From NCBI RefSeq assembly GCF_002929705.1, contig NZ_PJIN01000003.1, positions 496,001-560,000 of the forward strand: a DNA stretch of 64,000 bases, given 5' to 3'. The notes beneath the pieces are model-generated. The model was not told the DNA's origin, did no database searches, and worked only from the letters and a program-made list of their open reading frames with translations. Shown here in pieces: positions 28,137 to 37,186 of the stretch. The position numbers and the translations under genes were made by a program. The DNA is from Arthrobacter sp. N199823 (GTDB lineage: Bacteria > Actinomycetota > Actinomycetes > Actinomycetales > Micrococcaceae). The number at the start of each line of letters is the position of its first letter. Position 1 is the stretch's first letter.

Positions 28137-29035
28137 TGCACAATCCGAAAATGACCCCCGAATACCGAGGCCTGATTCGGGCACGCTTGGACATTGCGTA
28201 CGACGGCGGACCCTACAGTGGGTGGGGCATTCAAACAGTCGAGCGCACAGTCCAGGGCGTGATTGAAGAAGCCCTGACGCTGATCATTCGCCGCTCCGTT
28301 CGGTTGACTGTGGCCGGGCGTACGGACGCCGGTGTTCACGCTCGCGGACAGGTGGCGCACTTCGATGTCACCCCCGAAGAGTGGGACGGGCTCCGGAGAG
28401 GGCACGATACCGCCCCGGAGGAATCGCTCAAGAGGCGACTCAACGGCGCGCTCGGCAGTGTTCTGCGCGAACTCCGCGGGACCGTGCAGATCGTGGATGC
28501 CTCACGGGCTCCCCAGGGCTTTGATGCGCGCTTCTCCGCTCTCTGGCGCCGTTACAGCTACCGCATTGCTGATGGCTCCACCCATAAAGACCCCTTGCAA
28601 CGGGCCCTGACGCTGTGGCATGAACAGGACCTGGACGTGGCTTTGATGAATCAAGCCGCGGCACCCTTGCTAGGGCTGCAGGACTTTGCGGCCTTCGCCA
28701 AGCCGCGGGAAGGGTCAACAACCGTGCGGACTCTCCAGCGCTTTGATTTCCAGCAGGATCTTGATGGTGTGATTAACCTCAACATTCAGGCTGATGCTTT
28801 CTGCCACAACATGGTCCGAGCACTACTTGGGGCAGCCTTGCGGATCGGCGAGGGGCAAGAGGCTCCGGAGTGGATGTATGAGCGATTAATCGCGGGAATC
28901 CGGGACGCAAAGTCAGTTTTGGCCGCTCCGCACCCGCTGATCCTGGAGGAAGTTCACTACCCGCACGAGACCGCAATGCATGAAAGGGCAGTGCTCACAC
29001 GAACCCGCCGGGCCGTTCCTGAGCCCGTTCTGTGA
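28136..29035 (+). CDS. truA: tRNA pseudouridine synthase A
   Basis: 299 residues from MHNPKMTPEYRGLIRARL. The catalytic Asp64 is in the family motif AGRTDAGVHARGQVAHFD. It converts U38-40 of tRNA anticodon arms to pseudouridine. An insertion of about 25 residues follows the motif (EEWDGLRRGHDTAPEESL), seen in many actinobacterial members. The start has no ribosome site, matching a leaderless message; a second ATG 15 nt later is possible. Confidence 0.93.
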   Translation: MHNPKMTPEYRGLIRARLDIAYDGGPYSGWGIQTVERTVQGVIEEALTLIIRRSVRLTVAGRTDAGVHARGQVAHFDVTPEEWDGLRRGHDTAPEESLKRRLNGALGSVLRELRGTVQIVDASRAPQGFDARFSALWRRYSYRIADGSTHKDPLQRALTLWHEQDLDVALMNQAAAPLLGLQDFAAFAKPREGSTTVRTLQRFDFQQDLDGVINLNIQADAFCHNMVRALLGAALRIGEGQEAPEWMYERLIAGIRDAKSVLAAPHPLILEEVHYPHETAMHERAVLTRTRRAVPEPVL

Positions 29036-29064
29036 AGGATTGCTGAGTTTCACGGATCCCCGCT

Positions 29065-29094
29065 TTGACCCAGCCCCATTATTAAAGGTATCGT
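29065..29094 (+). promoter_or_regulatory. Candidate promoter of rplM-rpsI
   Basis: TTGACC (29065-29070) and TATCGT (29089-29094) with an 18-bp spacer. Transcription from here would give a leader of about 195 nt before rplM. Confidence 0.45.
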
Positions 29095-29130
29095 TGGTAG
29101 TCGTTGTGCGTGTCCTATCCCGATACCACG

Positions 29131-29173
29131 CGCCCGTTACAGGTCCGGTTGCAGGACTACCACTGAACGGGCG
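29131..29173 (+). promoter_or_regulatory. Structured leader element before rplM
   Basis: CGCCCGTT (29131-29138) pairs with AACGGGCG (29166-29173), enclosing a nested GTCC/GGAC helix. It lies in the untranslated leader of rplM, where L13-dependent autoregulation is known in other phyla. That this RNA binds L13 is inference. Confidence 0.4.
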
Positions 29174-29294
29174 TCATCGGGAAGTGTAAGGATGACTGGT
29201 GTTAGAGCCCTCACCTCTGTTCCGGTAAACGCATAGATAGCAGGTGTCAACCATCTGTGACACCACCTAAGAACAAGAAACGAAGGCAAAAACC

Positions 29295-29738
29295 GTGCGT
29301 ACGTATACCCCGAAGCCCGGCGATATCTCCCGTCAGTGGCACATCATTGATGCCAACGACGTTGTCTTGGGCCGTCTTGCCAGCCAGACCGCAACACTGC
29401 TGCGTGGAAAGCACAAGCCGACCTTCGCTCCCTATATGGATATGGGCGATTTCGTCATCATCATCAACGCCGAGAAGGTTGCCCTGACCGGCGCCAAGCT
29501 CGAACAGAAGCGCGCTTACCGCCACTCGGGTTTCCCGGGCGGCCTGTCAAGCGTCAACTATGCAGAACTGCTGGAGAAGAACCCGGTTCGCGCAGTGGAG
29601 AAGGCCATCGCTGGCATGCTCCCGAAGACCAAGCTGGGCAACGCTCAGATCAGCAAGCTGAAGGTCTACCGCGGCGCCGAGCACCCCCATGCAGCACAGC
29701 AGCCTCAGACTTTCGAAATTACCCAGGTCGCCCAGTAG
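29295..29738 (+). CDS. rplM: 50S ribosomal protein L13
   Basis: 147 residues starting at a GTG ([20 protein letters not shown]) with CGAAGG upstream. The L13 signatures [19 protein letters not shown] and the [18 protein letters not shown] segment are present. L13 is a primary 23S rRNA binder. rpsI follows 37 bp downstream in the same transcript. Confidence 0.97.
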   Translation: MRTYTPKPGDISRQWHIIDANDVVLGRLASQTATLLRGKHKPTFAPYMDMGDFVIIINAEKVALTGAKLEQKRAYRHSGFPGGLSSVNYAELLEKNPVRAVEKAIAGMLPKTKLGNAQISKLKVYRGAEHPHAAQQPQTFEITQVAQ

Positions 29739-29775
29739 TCCTGGCCACCGCCTAAATCATTAACCAAGGAGAATC

Positions 29776-30291
29776 GTGGCTCAGAACACTGAAGAGCTGA
29801 ACACCGAGGCCGTTGTGGCCGAGGAAGAAGTTTTGACTAGCTACACGAGCGAAAGCTCAGCTGCAGCAGATGCAGCACCCAAGAAGGAACGCCCGGCACT
29901 GACCGTCTCAGGCGCAGCTGTTGGCCGTCGCAAGCAGGCAATTGCCCGCGTTCGCGTCGTACCCGGCACCGGCAAGTGGGTTGTTAACGGCCGCGAGCTG
30001 TCCAACTACTTCCCGAACAAGCTGCACCAGCAGGAAGTCAACGATCCGTTCCGCCTCCTGGACCTGGACGGTGCCTACGATGTTTGGGCCCGCATCCACG
30101 GTGGTGGCCCCTCAGGCCAGGCCGGTGCTTTGCGTCTTGGCGTTGCTCGTTCCTTGAACGAGATCGACACCGAGAACAACCGCGCCATCCTGAAGAAGGC
30201 TGGCTTCTTGACTCGTGACGCTCGCGTCATCGAGCGTAAGAAGGCTGGTCTCAAGAAGGCTCGTAAGGCTTCGCAGTACTCCAAGCGCTAA
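29776..30291 (+). CDS. rpsI: 30S ribosomal protein S9 with acidic N-terminal extension
   Basis: 171 residues; the core of about 130 begins near residue 41 ([20 protein letters not shown]). The C-terminal tail ends in QYSKR, whose last Arg touches the P-site tRNA. The first 40 residues are Glu/Ala-rich and absent from most bacteria. Start is GTG after CAAGGAGAA. Confidence 0.96.
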   Translation: MAQNTEELNTEAVVAEEEVLTSYTSESSAAADAAPKKERPALTVSGAAVGRRKQAIARVRVVPGTGKWVVNGRELSNYFPNKLHQQEVNDPFRLLDLDGAYDVWARIHGGGPSGQAGALRLGVARSLNEIDTENNRAILKKAGFLTRDARVIERKKAGLKKARKASQYSKR

Positions 30292-30382
30292 TCCAAGCCT
30301 CCCCGGACCTCGTGCCTCGGCACGGGACCCTAGGCTTGTTTTAGTTCTCGGCTCCACAAGCGCTAAATTCAGCGCTACCAAA

Positions 30383-30420
30383 AATCCCCTGTTCGCTTCT
30401 GCGAACAGGGGATTTTTTGT
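30383..30420 (+). terminator. Intrinsic terminator after rpsI
   Basis: A 14-bp perfect stem (30383-30396 with 30401-30414), loop TTCT, followed by TTTTTTG. A textbook factor-independent terminator. Confidence 0.92.
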
Positions 30421-30446
30421 GTTCCCGGCCCAGTTTGGTGGGAACA

Positions 30447-30505
30447 GCTGCCGTTTGACGTTTTTCGCTAGGGTTCAAACGGTAGCGGAAACGTCAAACG
30501 GCAGC
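30447..30505. repeat. Large hairpin with TCAAACGGYAGCGGA repeats
   Basis: The 17-bp arms at 30447-30463 and 30489-30505 are exact inverted repeats, and pairing extends inward another 6-7 bp with a bulge. The motif TCAAACGGYAGCGGA also occurs directly repeated at about 30475 and 30494, and inverted in the left arm, giving three copies. No T-run, so probably not a plain terminator. Confidence 0.65.
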
Positions 30506-30625
30506 GGATTCTTAGCACGGTGGAGCTGGAGCGTTACGCCCCGCACTTGGGCCGAACTTGTGAAGGGCGGGGGATTGTGTCAGAGGGCATGGCGGCTAGG
30601 GGCCGGTTTTCTGCGCTCGATGATT

Positions 30626-30639
30626 TAGACTGAACCTGA
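30626..30639 (+). promoter_or_regulatory. Leaderless promoter of glmM
   Basis: TAGACT at 30626-30631 lies 7 nt before the ATG. There is no Shine-Dalgarno upstream. Confidence 0.6.
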
Positions 30640-32000
30640 TGTCAAGATTATTTGGAACAGACGGTGTCCGCGGTTTGGCCAATGGCCTGCTGACGGCTGA
30701 ATTGGCCCTATCCCTCGCCCAGGCTGCAGCTGTAGTGCTGGGTCATGAGCAAATGAGCGAGGGTAAGCGCCCCCGTGCGGTGATTGCCCGCGACCCACGA
30801 GCCAGTGGGGAGTTCATTGCTGCTGCCGTGGAGGCAGGGCTGGCGAGTGCCGGCGTCGACGTATATGACGCAGGCGTGCTCCCCACTCCGGCGGCGGCGT
30901 TTTTGATTGCGGATCTGGGTGCCGACTTCGGCGTCATGATCTCCGCCTCCCACAATCCTGCACCGGATAACGGCATTAAATTCTTTGCTAGGGGCGGCAC
31001 GAAGCTTCCCGACGATGTCGAGGACGCCATTGAGGCCCAGCTGCAGCAGAACGCCTTCCGCCCGACAGGGGTGGATGTGGGCCGCATCCAGCGCTTCTCA
31101 GACGCTGAGGACCGCTACATTGTGCACCTGCTCGGCACCCTGCCGCACCGCCTTGACGGCCTCAAGGTTGTCTTGGACTGCGCTCATGGTGCTGCCAGCG
31201 GATGTTCACCTCAGGTATTCACCGATGCCGGGGCCCAGATTACTGTCATCGGTGCCGATCCTGATGGCTTGAACATCAACGACGGCGTTGGCTCTACACA
31301 TTTGGAGCTCCTGCAGGAAACCGTCCTTGCCACCGGTTCAGATCTGGGTATTGCCCATGACGGCGATGCCGACCGCTGCTTGGCCGTGGACCATGAAGGC
31401 AACATCATTGACGGCGATCAGATCATGGCCGTTTTGGCTCTCGCTCAGAAGGCTGCAGGCGAGCTCAAGGATGATGTCCTGGTGGCCACCGTCATGAGTA
31501 ACCTCGGGTTGAAGATTGCCTTGCGCAATGCTGGCATCACCATCCACGAAACAGGTGTGGGCGATCGCTACGTCCTCGAGGAGATGCGGCGTGGAGATTA
31601 CACGTTGGGCGGGGAGCAGTCCGGTCACGTGATCTTCTCCAAGTACGCCACCACTGGTGATGGTCTCCTGACAGGTCTGCAACTGGCTGCCCAGGTCGCC
31701 AAGACTGGTAAGAGCCTCAAGGAACTGGCAAGCGCCATGACCAAACTGCCGCAGATCATGATCAACGTCAAGAACGTTGACAAGAGCCGGGCATCGTCCA
31801 TGCCGGCCATTAACGCTGCTGTTGCGAAGGCCGAAGCTGAGTTGGGCGATACCGGGCGTGTCTTGCTGCGTCCCTCAGGTACCGAGGCGCTGGTTCGCGT
31901 CATGGTCGAGGCTGCAGACGTTGAAACCGCAGAGCGCATTTGCAATGACCTCGTCACCGTTGTCAGGTCGGAGCTCTCGCTCCAAGTAAGTCAGATGTAG
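30639..32000 (+). CDS. glmM: Phosphoglucosamine mutase
   Basis: 453 residues, normal for Glm[17 protein letters not shown] opens the protein; the phosphorylated Ser104 is in [16 protein letters not shown]; the Mg site HDGDADRC has Asp242, 244 and 246; the C-terminal phosphate loop is [12 protein letters not shown]. It converts glucosamine-6-P to glucosamine-1-P for UDP-GlcNAc, following GlmS, encoded 2.7 kb downstream. Confidence 0.96.
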   Translation: MSRLFGTDGVRGLANGLLTAELALSLAQAAAVVLGHEQMSEGKRPRAVIARDPRASGEFIAAAVEAGLASAGVDVYDAGVLPTPAAAFLIADLGADFGVMISASHNPAPDNGIKFFARGGTKLPDDVEDAIEAQLQQNAFRPTGVDVGRIQRFSDAEDRYIVHLLGTLPHRLDGLKVVLDCAHGAASGCSPQVFTDAGAQITVIGADPDGLNINDGVGSTHLELLQETVLATGSDLGIAHDGDADRCLAVDHEGNIIDGDQIMAVLALAQKAAGELKDDVLVATVMSNLGLKIALRNAGITIHETGVGDRYVLEEMRRGDYTLGGEQSGHVIFSKYATTGDGLLTGLQLAAQVAKTGKSLKELASAMTKLPQIMINVKNVDKSRASSMPAINAAVAKAEAELGDTGRVLLRPSGTEALVRVMVEAADVETAERICNDLVTVVRSELSLQVSQM

Positions 32001-32021
32001 AGCCAGACCCGAACACATGAA

Positions 32022-32071
32022 GACATAGAGAAGGCGGCAACCCTTGGAGGGGTTGCCGCCTTCTCTATGTC
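32022..32071. terminator. Bidirectional terminator between glmM and mscL
   Basis: A 22-bp perfect stem (32022-32043 with 32050-32071) with loop TTGGAG, placed between convergent genes. No long T-run on either strand, but the stem is very stable. Confidence 0.8.
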
Positions 32072-32086
32072 GGTGGAAAGGAGTAG

Positions 32087-32512
32087 TTAGTGAAGTCCGC
32101 CGCCGGGCGTGGCCTTGAGTGCATCGCGGATTTCGGTGAGCAGCTCGATCTGAGGATCGACTGCCGGCTCCTCTTCCTTGATGCCCAATTTGGCATTGCG
32201 GCGGGCGATGATGTGGTTCATGGGCACGACGACCATGAAGTAGATAGCGCCAGCAACAATAATGAAGTTGACCAAGACGGTGAGGAAGACACCGAACTTG
32301 ATATCAACACCGTTGATGGTCAGTAGTGCGAAACTATCGAAGTCGGCGGAACCAAATATTGCTGCGATGAGCGGCATCAGGATGTTCTCAACGAGGGAGT
32401 TTACAACTGCCCCGAAGGCTGTACCGATGACAACTGCGACGGCAAGGTCTACGACGTTGCCCTTCATTATGAAATCTCTGAATCCCTTTAACATGCCCCC
32501 AAAGTACCCCAT
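32087..32512 (-). CDS. mscL: Large-conductance mechanosensitive channel
   Basis: 141 residues as drawn; a start at the ATG six codons in (MLKGFRDFIMKGNVVDLAVA) is equally likely since that is the usual MscL N-terminus and a GGGGG precedes it. Two helices, the glycine-rich pore helix (VAVVIGTAFGAVVNSLVENI) and the second around 55-95, then a charged cytoplasmic helix (DPQIELLTEIRDAL). It opens under membrane tension to release solutes on osmotic downshift. Confidence 0.94.
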   Translation of the reverse strand: MGYFGGMLKGFRDFIMKGNVVDLAVAVVIGTAFGAVVNSLVENILMPLIAAIFGSADFDSFALLTINGVDIKFGVFLTVLVNFIIVAGAIYFMVVVPMNHIIARRNAKLGIKEEEPAVDPQIELLTEIRDALKATPGGGLH

Positions 32513-32564
32513 TTCGAATGATTTCGGGTGGATTCGACGTTAATGGAGGGAAAAATCTGTAGTG

Positions 32565-33626
32565 CTATTTGTAGCCGGGAGCGCCCGGCAGGCCCAAGTA
32601 TTCCTCGTATGTTGGAATTCCAAGAGCCACAACATCCTGTGCCACCTCAACCCCCACGTACCGCAAATGCCACGGCTCGGCCCAATAGCCCGTGACGGCC
32701 TCTGAACCGGTCAGGTAACGCACCAAGAAGCCGTAGTCTGCTCCGTGGGCTGCTACCCACTGTGCAGCGGCGGTCTCTGCAAAGCAGGATCTGAAATCGC
32801 AGGCGTTCCCGGCCTTGCCATCGCCAATATCGATGGCAAGGCCGGTTTGATGCTCGGAGAATCCCGGATGGGCCGATGTTGTGTCGGCAGCCTCCGCGCC
32901 CTTTTCTGCCGCGTAGCCGTTGTAGAGGCCCACTTGGGTGTCGTAGGAGCGATAGCTGCTCATGAGGGTGATGCTGACACCTTGCGCGGCCGCTGCACCA
33001 AACATGCGTTCAGCAGCGCTGGCTGCCTCGGCGCGCAGCAGGCCCGGTTCCCCGGAGCCCACGGCCACCGCAGGGGTCACCAGATCAGCCGGGACGTGCG
33101 CCAGTGGCTTGAGTGCGTTGCGTTTATTGACGAGCACCAAGGTGCTCTTGGGGTTGAAGACGTCCAGCACGGTTTTGTCGCCTGCCGCAGCAGTTGCTGT
33201 TCTGGCGGCGAACAATTTTTGGACCGGGGCCCCTGCGACCGAACCTTTGACCAGAAGCACTGGCGGCGTGGTTACAGGTGCGATGGGGGCGGCAGTCACC
33301 CCGGACACCGCAAGGTCCGGGGAAACAGTGGCGGTAGCGGTAGCAGAGGACGGAGCCGAAGCAGGAGCTGTGCTGGCCGGATCGGCAGGCGCGACAAGTG
33401 CCTGGGAGGTGACCGGCGTCGTGTTTAAGGAAGGTGACGAGCTGGCAACCGAGACTACCGACGCGTCCGTGGAGTCTGCCAGGGCCACGGCGCCATTGAA
33501 GATCAGGGCCGCGCCGAGCAGCGAGATCAGCACGCCTGCCGGCCGGGGCCAGGATAATTCGCGGCGCAGGCGGGCCCCCGTGGTTTGGCGCGGGCGGCGG
33601 GCCTGATGAAACCCCACCACGGGCAC
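32565..33626 (-). CDS. D-alanyl-D-alanine carboxypeptidase, VanY/M15B family
   Basis: 353 residues from a GTG that shares one base with the coaA stop (TAGTG); AGGAAGG lies 6 nt before it. A basic N-terminus and one helix (residues 31-50) act as signal or membrane anchor, followed by a Ser/Thr/Ala/Pro-rich linker to about residue 150. The catalytic domain has SSYRSYDTQVGLYNGYA, the zinc motif SEHQTGLAID (His259, Asp266) and EPWHLRY (Glu317, His320). It should trim the terminal D-Ala of peptidoglycan stems outside the cell. Translationally coupled to coaA. Confidence 0.9.
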   Translation of the reverse strand: MPVVGFHQARRPRQTTGARLRRELSWPRPAGVLISLLGAALIFNGAVALADSTDASVVSVASSSPSLNTTPVTSQALVAPADPASTAPASAPSSATATATVSPDLAVSGVTAAPIAPVTTPPVLLVKGSVAGAPVQKLFAARTATAAAGDKTVLDVFNPKSTLVLVNKRNALKPLAHVPADLVTPAVAVGSGEPGLLRAEAASAAERMFGAAAAQGVSITLMSSYRSYDTQVGLYNGYAAEKGAEAADTTSAHPGFSEHQTGLAIDIGDGKAGNACDFRSCFAETAAAQWVAAHGADYGFLVRYLTGSEAVTGYWAEPWHLRYVGVEVAQDVVALGIPTYEEYLGLPGAPGYK

Positions 33627-34594
33627 TAGACCTTCCTCAGCAGCATGCGCCTGATGGAATGGTCGGCGTCCTTGGTGAGCACCAACTGCGCGCGGCCACG
33701 AGTGGGCAGCACGTTCTGGAGCAGGTTTGGCTCGTTGATGCTCTTCCAGATCTTCGACGCCGTGGCTGTCGCCTCGACATCGGAGAGCTCCGCGTAGCGA
33801 CGGAAGTAAGAATCGGGATCCGCGAACGCGCCGCTGCGCAGGGATCGGAAGCGGTCGATGTACCACTGCTCAATATTGCTCGTTTTGGCATCCACATAGA
33901 TGGAGAAGTCGAAGAAGTCACTCACGGCCAGACCAGAGCGGCCATCGCTGCGGGGGCGGGCGGCGGCCAGCACGTTCAGGCCTTCAACGATCAGAACGTC
34001 GGGGCGGCGGACTACTACTTCCTTATCCGGCAGAATGTCATAGCTCAGGTGGGAGTACATGGGAGCGCGGACTTCTTCAGCGCCACTTTTGATGGAACTG
34101 ACGAAGCGGAGCAGGGCCCGGCGGTCATAGGACTCCGGGAAGCCCTTGCGCCCCATGAGGCCGCGGCGTTCCAGCTCGGCGTTGGGGTAGAGGAAGCCAT
34201 CAGTGGTGACCAGCTCCACATTGGGAGTGTCCGGCCAGCGGCACAACATTTCTTTAAGCACGCGTGCCGTTGTGGATTTGCCCACAGCAACGGAGCCGGC
34301 AACGCCAATAACGAAGGGGGTGCGGGAGCCGCGTTCACCCAGAAAGGTAGTGGTTGCATTGTGCAAATGTTCGGCCGCACCGACGTAGAGATTAAGGAGG
34401 CGGGAGAGCGGCAGGTAGACATCGTGGATCTCACGCATATTCAGTTGATCGCCAAGCCCACGGAGCCGCTGGACGTCTGATTCGTCTAGGGGTTGCTCAA
34501 TCTTGTTGGCAAGGCGCGACCACGTCTGGCGGTCCAGCTCCACAAAAGGAGAGGTGCTGACGCCGTTGTTTGGCTCGGTTCTTTGCGCTGTCAC
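33626..34594 (-). CDS. coaA: Pantothenate kinase, type I
   Basis: 322 residues if started at the GTG giving [10 protein letters not shown]; an upstream TTG (34645) is open but unlikely, and an internal GTG (V12) is another option. The core begins [13 protein letters not shown]. Walker A is [12 protein letters not shown] at residues 97-108, and the [11 protein letters not shown] strand and [17 protein letters not shown] segment are type I CoaA signatures. First step of CoA synthesis. Confidence 0.92.
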   Translation of the reverse strand: MTAQRTEPNNGVSTSPFVELDRQTWSRLANKIEQPLDESDVQRLRGLGDQLNMREIHDVYLPLSRLLNLYVGAAEHLHNATTTFLGERGSRTPFVIGVAGSVAVGKSTTARVLKEMLCRWPDTPNVELVTTDGFLYPNAELERRGLMGRKGFPESYDRRALLRFVSSIKSGAEEVRAPMYSHLSYDILPDKEVVVRRPDVLIVEGLNVLAAARPRSDGRSGLAVSDFFDFSIYVDAKTSNIEQWYIDRFRSLRSGAFADPDSYFRRYAELSDVEATATASKIWKSINEPNLLQNVLPTRGRAQLVLTKDADHSIRRMLLRKV

Positions 34595-34732
34595 ACCTGC
34601 AATTCTGCCTTGTTTGGGGTGAGGTGGGAAACGAGGGGTGAACAATGACGCGGGGGAGGCGAGGTGGGAGGTGACACTTTTTCATGACATTCCCGCGGAA
34701 GAGGTAGAACGTCCTCCCAATTCTCTAGGGCT

Positions 34733-34747
34733 TATGATTGTTTTTCA
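34733..34747 (+). promoter_or_regulatory. Leaderless promoter of glmS
   Basis: TATGAT at 34733-34738 lies 8 nt before the ATG, with no ribosome site between. No glmS ribozyme-like leader is possible with such a short 5' end. Confidence 0.6.
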
Positions 34748-36660
34748 TGTGTGGAATTGTGGGATACGCCGGTACCGCCCCGGCTCAAGGTACTGATTCA
34801 TCTGCCGGGCAACGGGCCCTCGAAGTCATGGTTGAAGGTCTGCGCCGCTTGGAGTATCGCGGCTATGACTCGGCCGGAGTTGCCGTAGTTGGCGCCGAAG
34901 GTATCGCCATGCGCAAGAAGAGCGGCAAGCTTGTCAAGCTCCTTGACGAGCTGGAGTTGAACCCGATGCCTGCTGCAAGTGCCGGCATTGGTCACACCCG
35001 CTGGGCTACGCACGGTGGACCCACCGACGCCAACGCCCACCCGCACGTTGTAGGCAACGGAAACTTGGCCGTGGTCCACAACGGCATCATTGAAAACTAC
35101 TCGGTCCTCAAGGCGGAACTACTTGAGCGCGGGCACACCTTTGCCTCTCAGACCGACAGCGAAGTTGCTGCCACGCTGCTCGCCGAGGTCTACACCAGTC
35201 TTGCTAAGACCCTCGATCCCTCCGTGTCAGCTGGAGACCGCCTCACTACAGCCATGCGCCAAGTGGCGCAGCAGTTGGAAGGCGCGTTCACCTTGCTCGC
35301 CACCCATGCAGACGCCCCTGGCGTTGTTGTGGCTGCGCGCCGCAACTCCCCACTGGTTGTTGGTCTTGGCGAGGGCGAGAACTTCCTTGGCTCCGATGTT
35401 TCCGGATTCATCGACTACACCCGCAGGGCAGTAGAGCTGGGCCAAGACCAGGTCGTCACCATCACCGCTGACACCGTCCTGATCACCGATTTCCATGGCG
35501 TACCCGCCGAGGGCCGCGAGTACTTGGTGGACTGGGACGCTGCTGCAGCGGAGAAGGGTGGCTTCCCCTCCTTCATGGAGAAGGAAATCCACGACCAGCC
35601 GGACGCTGTTGCACAAACACTCCTGGGCCGTAGTGATGAAGCTGGCAACCTAACGCTCGATGAAATCCGTGTTGATCCGACCGTGCTCAAGAGCATTGAC
35701 CGCATCATCGTGCTGGCGTGTGGCACATCCGCCTACGCCGGACAGGTGGCACGGTATGCGATCGAGCACTGGTGCCGCATCCCCACCGAAGTGGAGCTGT
35801 CTCACGAGTTCCGTTACCGGGATCCGATCGTGGACGAGCGCACCCTGATCGTTTCCCTCTCCCAGTCCGGTGAAACCATGGACACCCTGATGGCCGTGCG
35901 TTACGCCCGGGAACAGGGCGCCAAGACGGTCGCCATCTGTAACACGAACGGCTCCACGATTCCGCGTGAATCAGATGCCGTGCTCTACACGCACGCCGGT
36001 CCTGAAATTGCTGTGGCCTCCACGAAGGCATTCTTGGCACAGATTACTGCCGCTTACCTGCTGGGCCTTTATTTGGCACAGTTGCGCGGAAACCTGTTCC
36101 AGGGTCAGATCAAGGACATCCTGGCTGAACTGGCCAAGACTCCTGCCAAGATCGCCGAAGTCCTCAGCAACGCGAAGCAGATCGAAGATCTTGCCAAGAG
36201 CATGGCCGACACCCGCACCGTGCTGTTCTTGGGCCGCCACGTAGGCTACCCCGTTGCCATGGAAGGCGCCTTGAAGCTCAAGGAGCTGGCCTACATTCAC
36301 GCAGAAGGTTTTGCTGCCGGTGAGCTCAAGCACGGCCCCATCGCCTTGATTGAAGAGGGCCAGGCTGTCATCATTGTGGTGCCGTCCCCGCGCGGCCGCG
36401 ATTCACTGCACTCCAAGGTAGTCTCCAACATTCAAGAAGTCCGTGCCCGTGGCGCCATGACCATCGTGATTGCTGAAGAAGGCGACGAGTCCGTGCGCGA
36501 GCACGCCGAGCACGTCTTCTACATCCCCGAGACCAGCACCTTACTGGCTCCCTTGCTCACCACCGTGCCGCTACAGATCTTTGCCTGCGCACTGGCTACG
36601 GCCAAGGGCTACGACGTGGACCAGCCCCGCAACCTGGCTAAGTCCGTCACCGTCGAATAA
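34747..36660 (+). CDS. glmS: Glutamine--fructose-6-phosphate aminotransferase
   Basis: 637 residues. The ATG at 34747 gives MCGIVGYAG, so that Cys2 becomes the N-terminal nucleophile after Met removal. The glutaminase domain holds RRLEYRGYDSAGVAV and GHTRWATHGGPTDANAHPH; two SIS domains follow (CGTSAYAG, SQSGETMDTLMA, then LGRHVGYPVAMEGALKLKE). It ends in NLAKSVTVE, the usual C-tail. A loop of about 15 residues after position 10 is an actinobacterial insertion. Makes glucosamine-6-P for GlmM. Confidence 0.97.
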   Translation: MCGIVGYAGTAPAQGTDSSAGQRALEVMVEGLRRLEYRGYDSAGVAVVGAEGIAMRKKSGKLVKLLDELELNPMPAASAGIGHTRWATHGGPTDANAHPHVVGNGNLAVVHNGIIENYSVLKAELLERGHTFASQTDSEVAATLLAEVYTSLAKTLDPSVSAGDRLTTAMRQVAQQLEGAFTLLATHADAPGVVVAARRNSPLVVGLGEGENFLGSDVSGFIDYTRRAVELGQDQVVTITADTVLITDFHGVPAEGREYLVDWDAAAAEKGGFPSFMEKEIHDQPDAVAQTLLGRSDEAGNLTLDEIRVDPTVLKSIDRIIVLACGTSAYAGQVARYAIEHWCRIPTEVELSHEFRYRDPIVDERTLIVSLSQSGETMDTLMAVRYAREQGAKTVAICNTNGSTIPRESDAVLYTHAGPEIAVASTKAFLAQITAAYLLGLYLAQLRGNLFQGQIKDILAELAKTPAKIAEVLSNAKQIEDLAKSMADTRTVLFLGRHVGYPVAMEGALKLKELAYIHAEGFAAGELKHGPIALIEEGQAVIIVVPSPRGRDSLHSKVVSNIQEVRARGAMTIVIAEEGDESVREHAEHVFYIPETSTLLAPLLTTVPLQIFACALATAKGYDVDQPRNLAKSVTVE

Positions 36661-36703
36661 CCCTCGAATACGCGTCGGGGCTAACAACCTCGAATAGTCA
36701 TTG

Positions 36704-36743
36704 ACAACTGTGGACCCACCTTTATAGGTGGGTCCACAGTTGT
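36704..36743 (+). terminator. Terminator after glmS
   Basis: An 18-bp perfect stem (36704-36721 with 36726-36743), loop TTAT, and only TAT after it. Stable, without a long T-run. Confidence 0.75.
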
Positions 36744-36825
36744 TATGCCCCTGAGCGGCGGGTGAGTGGCGAGCCCTCTGCAGCAGGTCCCCGGCGTGCT
36801 TGCCTGCACGGAGCGCAGCGGGGGA

Positions 36826-36838
36826 TAGGGTTGAGCCA
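36826..36838 (+). promoter_or_regulatory. Leaderless promoter of acpS
   Basis: TAGGGT at 36826-36831 lies 6 nt before the acpS ATG; no ribosome site is seen. Confidence 0.45.
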
Positions 36839-37185
36839 TGATTATTGGCATAGGTGTGGATGTTGTTGATATTGAGCGATTTGGCCGCCAGTTGGACCGG
36901 ACGCCCGGGCTCCGTGAACGCCTGTTTGTGCCGGCCGAGCGTGGCCTGAATACCCGGTCACTGGCTGCGCGCTTTGCCGCCAAGGAGTCCGTGGCCAAGG
37001 CCCTAGGTGCTCCCGCCGGCATGAACTGGCAGGATTGCTGGATTGGTCTGGACGAAAACGGGCCCACCATCAATGTGAAGGGCACCGTTGCCGCCGTGGC
37101 GAAATCCAAAGGCATCAAGCACTGGCATCTTTCCATGAGCCACGACGGCGGGATTTCCACTGCCATGGTGATTGCCGAAAGCTGA
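36838..37185 (+). CDS. acpS: Holo-[acyl-carrier-protein] synthase
   Basis: 115 residues with both family motifs: [12 protein letters not shown] (Asp8) and [13 protein letters not shown] (Glu50). It moves 4'-phosphopantetheine from CoA to ACP, tying it to the nearby coaA. The next gene starts 1 bp after its stop, so they form an operon. Confidence 0.95.
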   Translation: MIIGIGVDVVDIERFGRQLDRTPGLRERLFVPAERGLNTRSLAARFAAKESVAKALGAPAGMNWQDCWIGLDENGPTINVKGTVAAVAKSKGIKHWHLSMSHDGGISTAMVIAES

Positions 37186-37186
37186 C

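Larger units (their letters stand above)
30292..30638 (+). other. 347-bp intergenic region before glmM
   Basis: It contains the rpsI terminator, a large hairpin with TCAAACGG repeats (30447-30505) and the glmM promoter. No gene is supported. Confidence 0.6.

Noticed and set aside
33659-34480. 273-codon frame antisense to coaA
   Set aside because: CoaA has its P-loop and family motifs; the antisense frame has none.
34595-34746. glmS ribozyme or other riboswitch upstream of glmS
   Set aside because: The -10 box lies 8 nt before the start codon, leaving no room for a leader, and no ribozyme core is visible.
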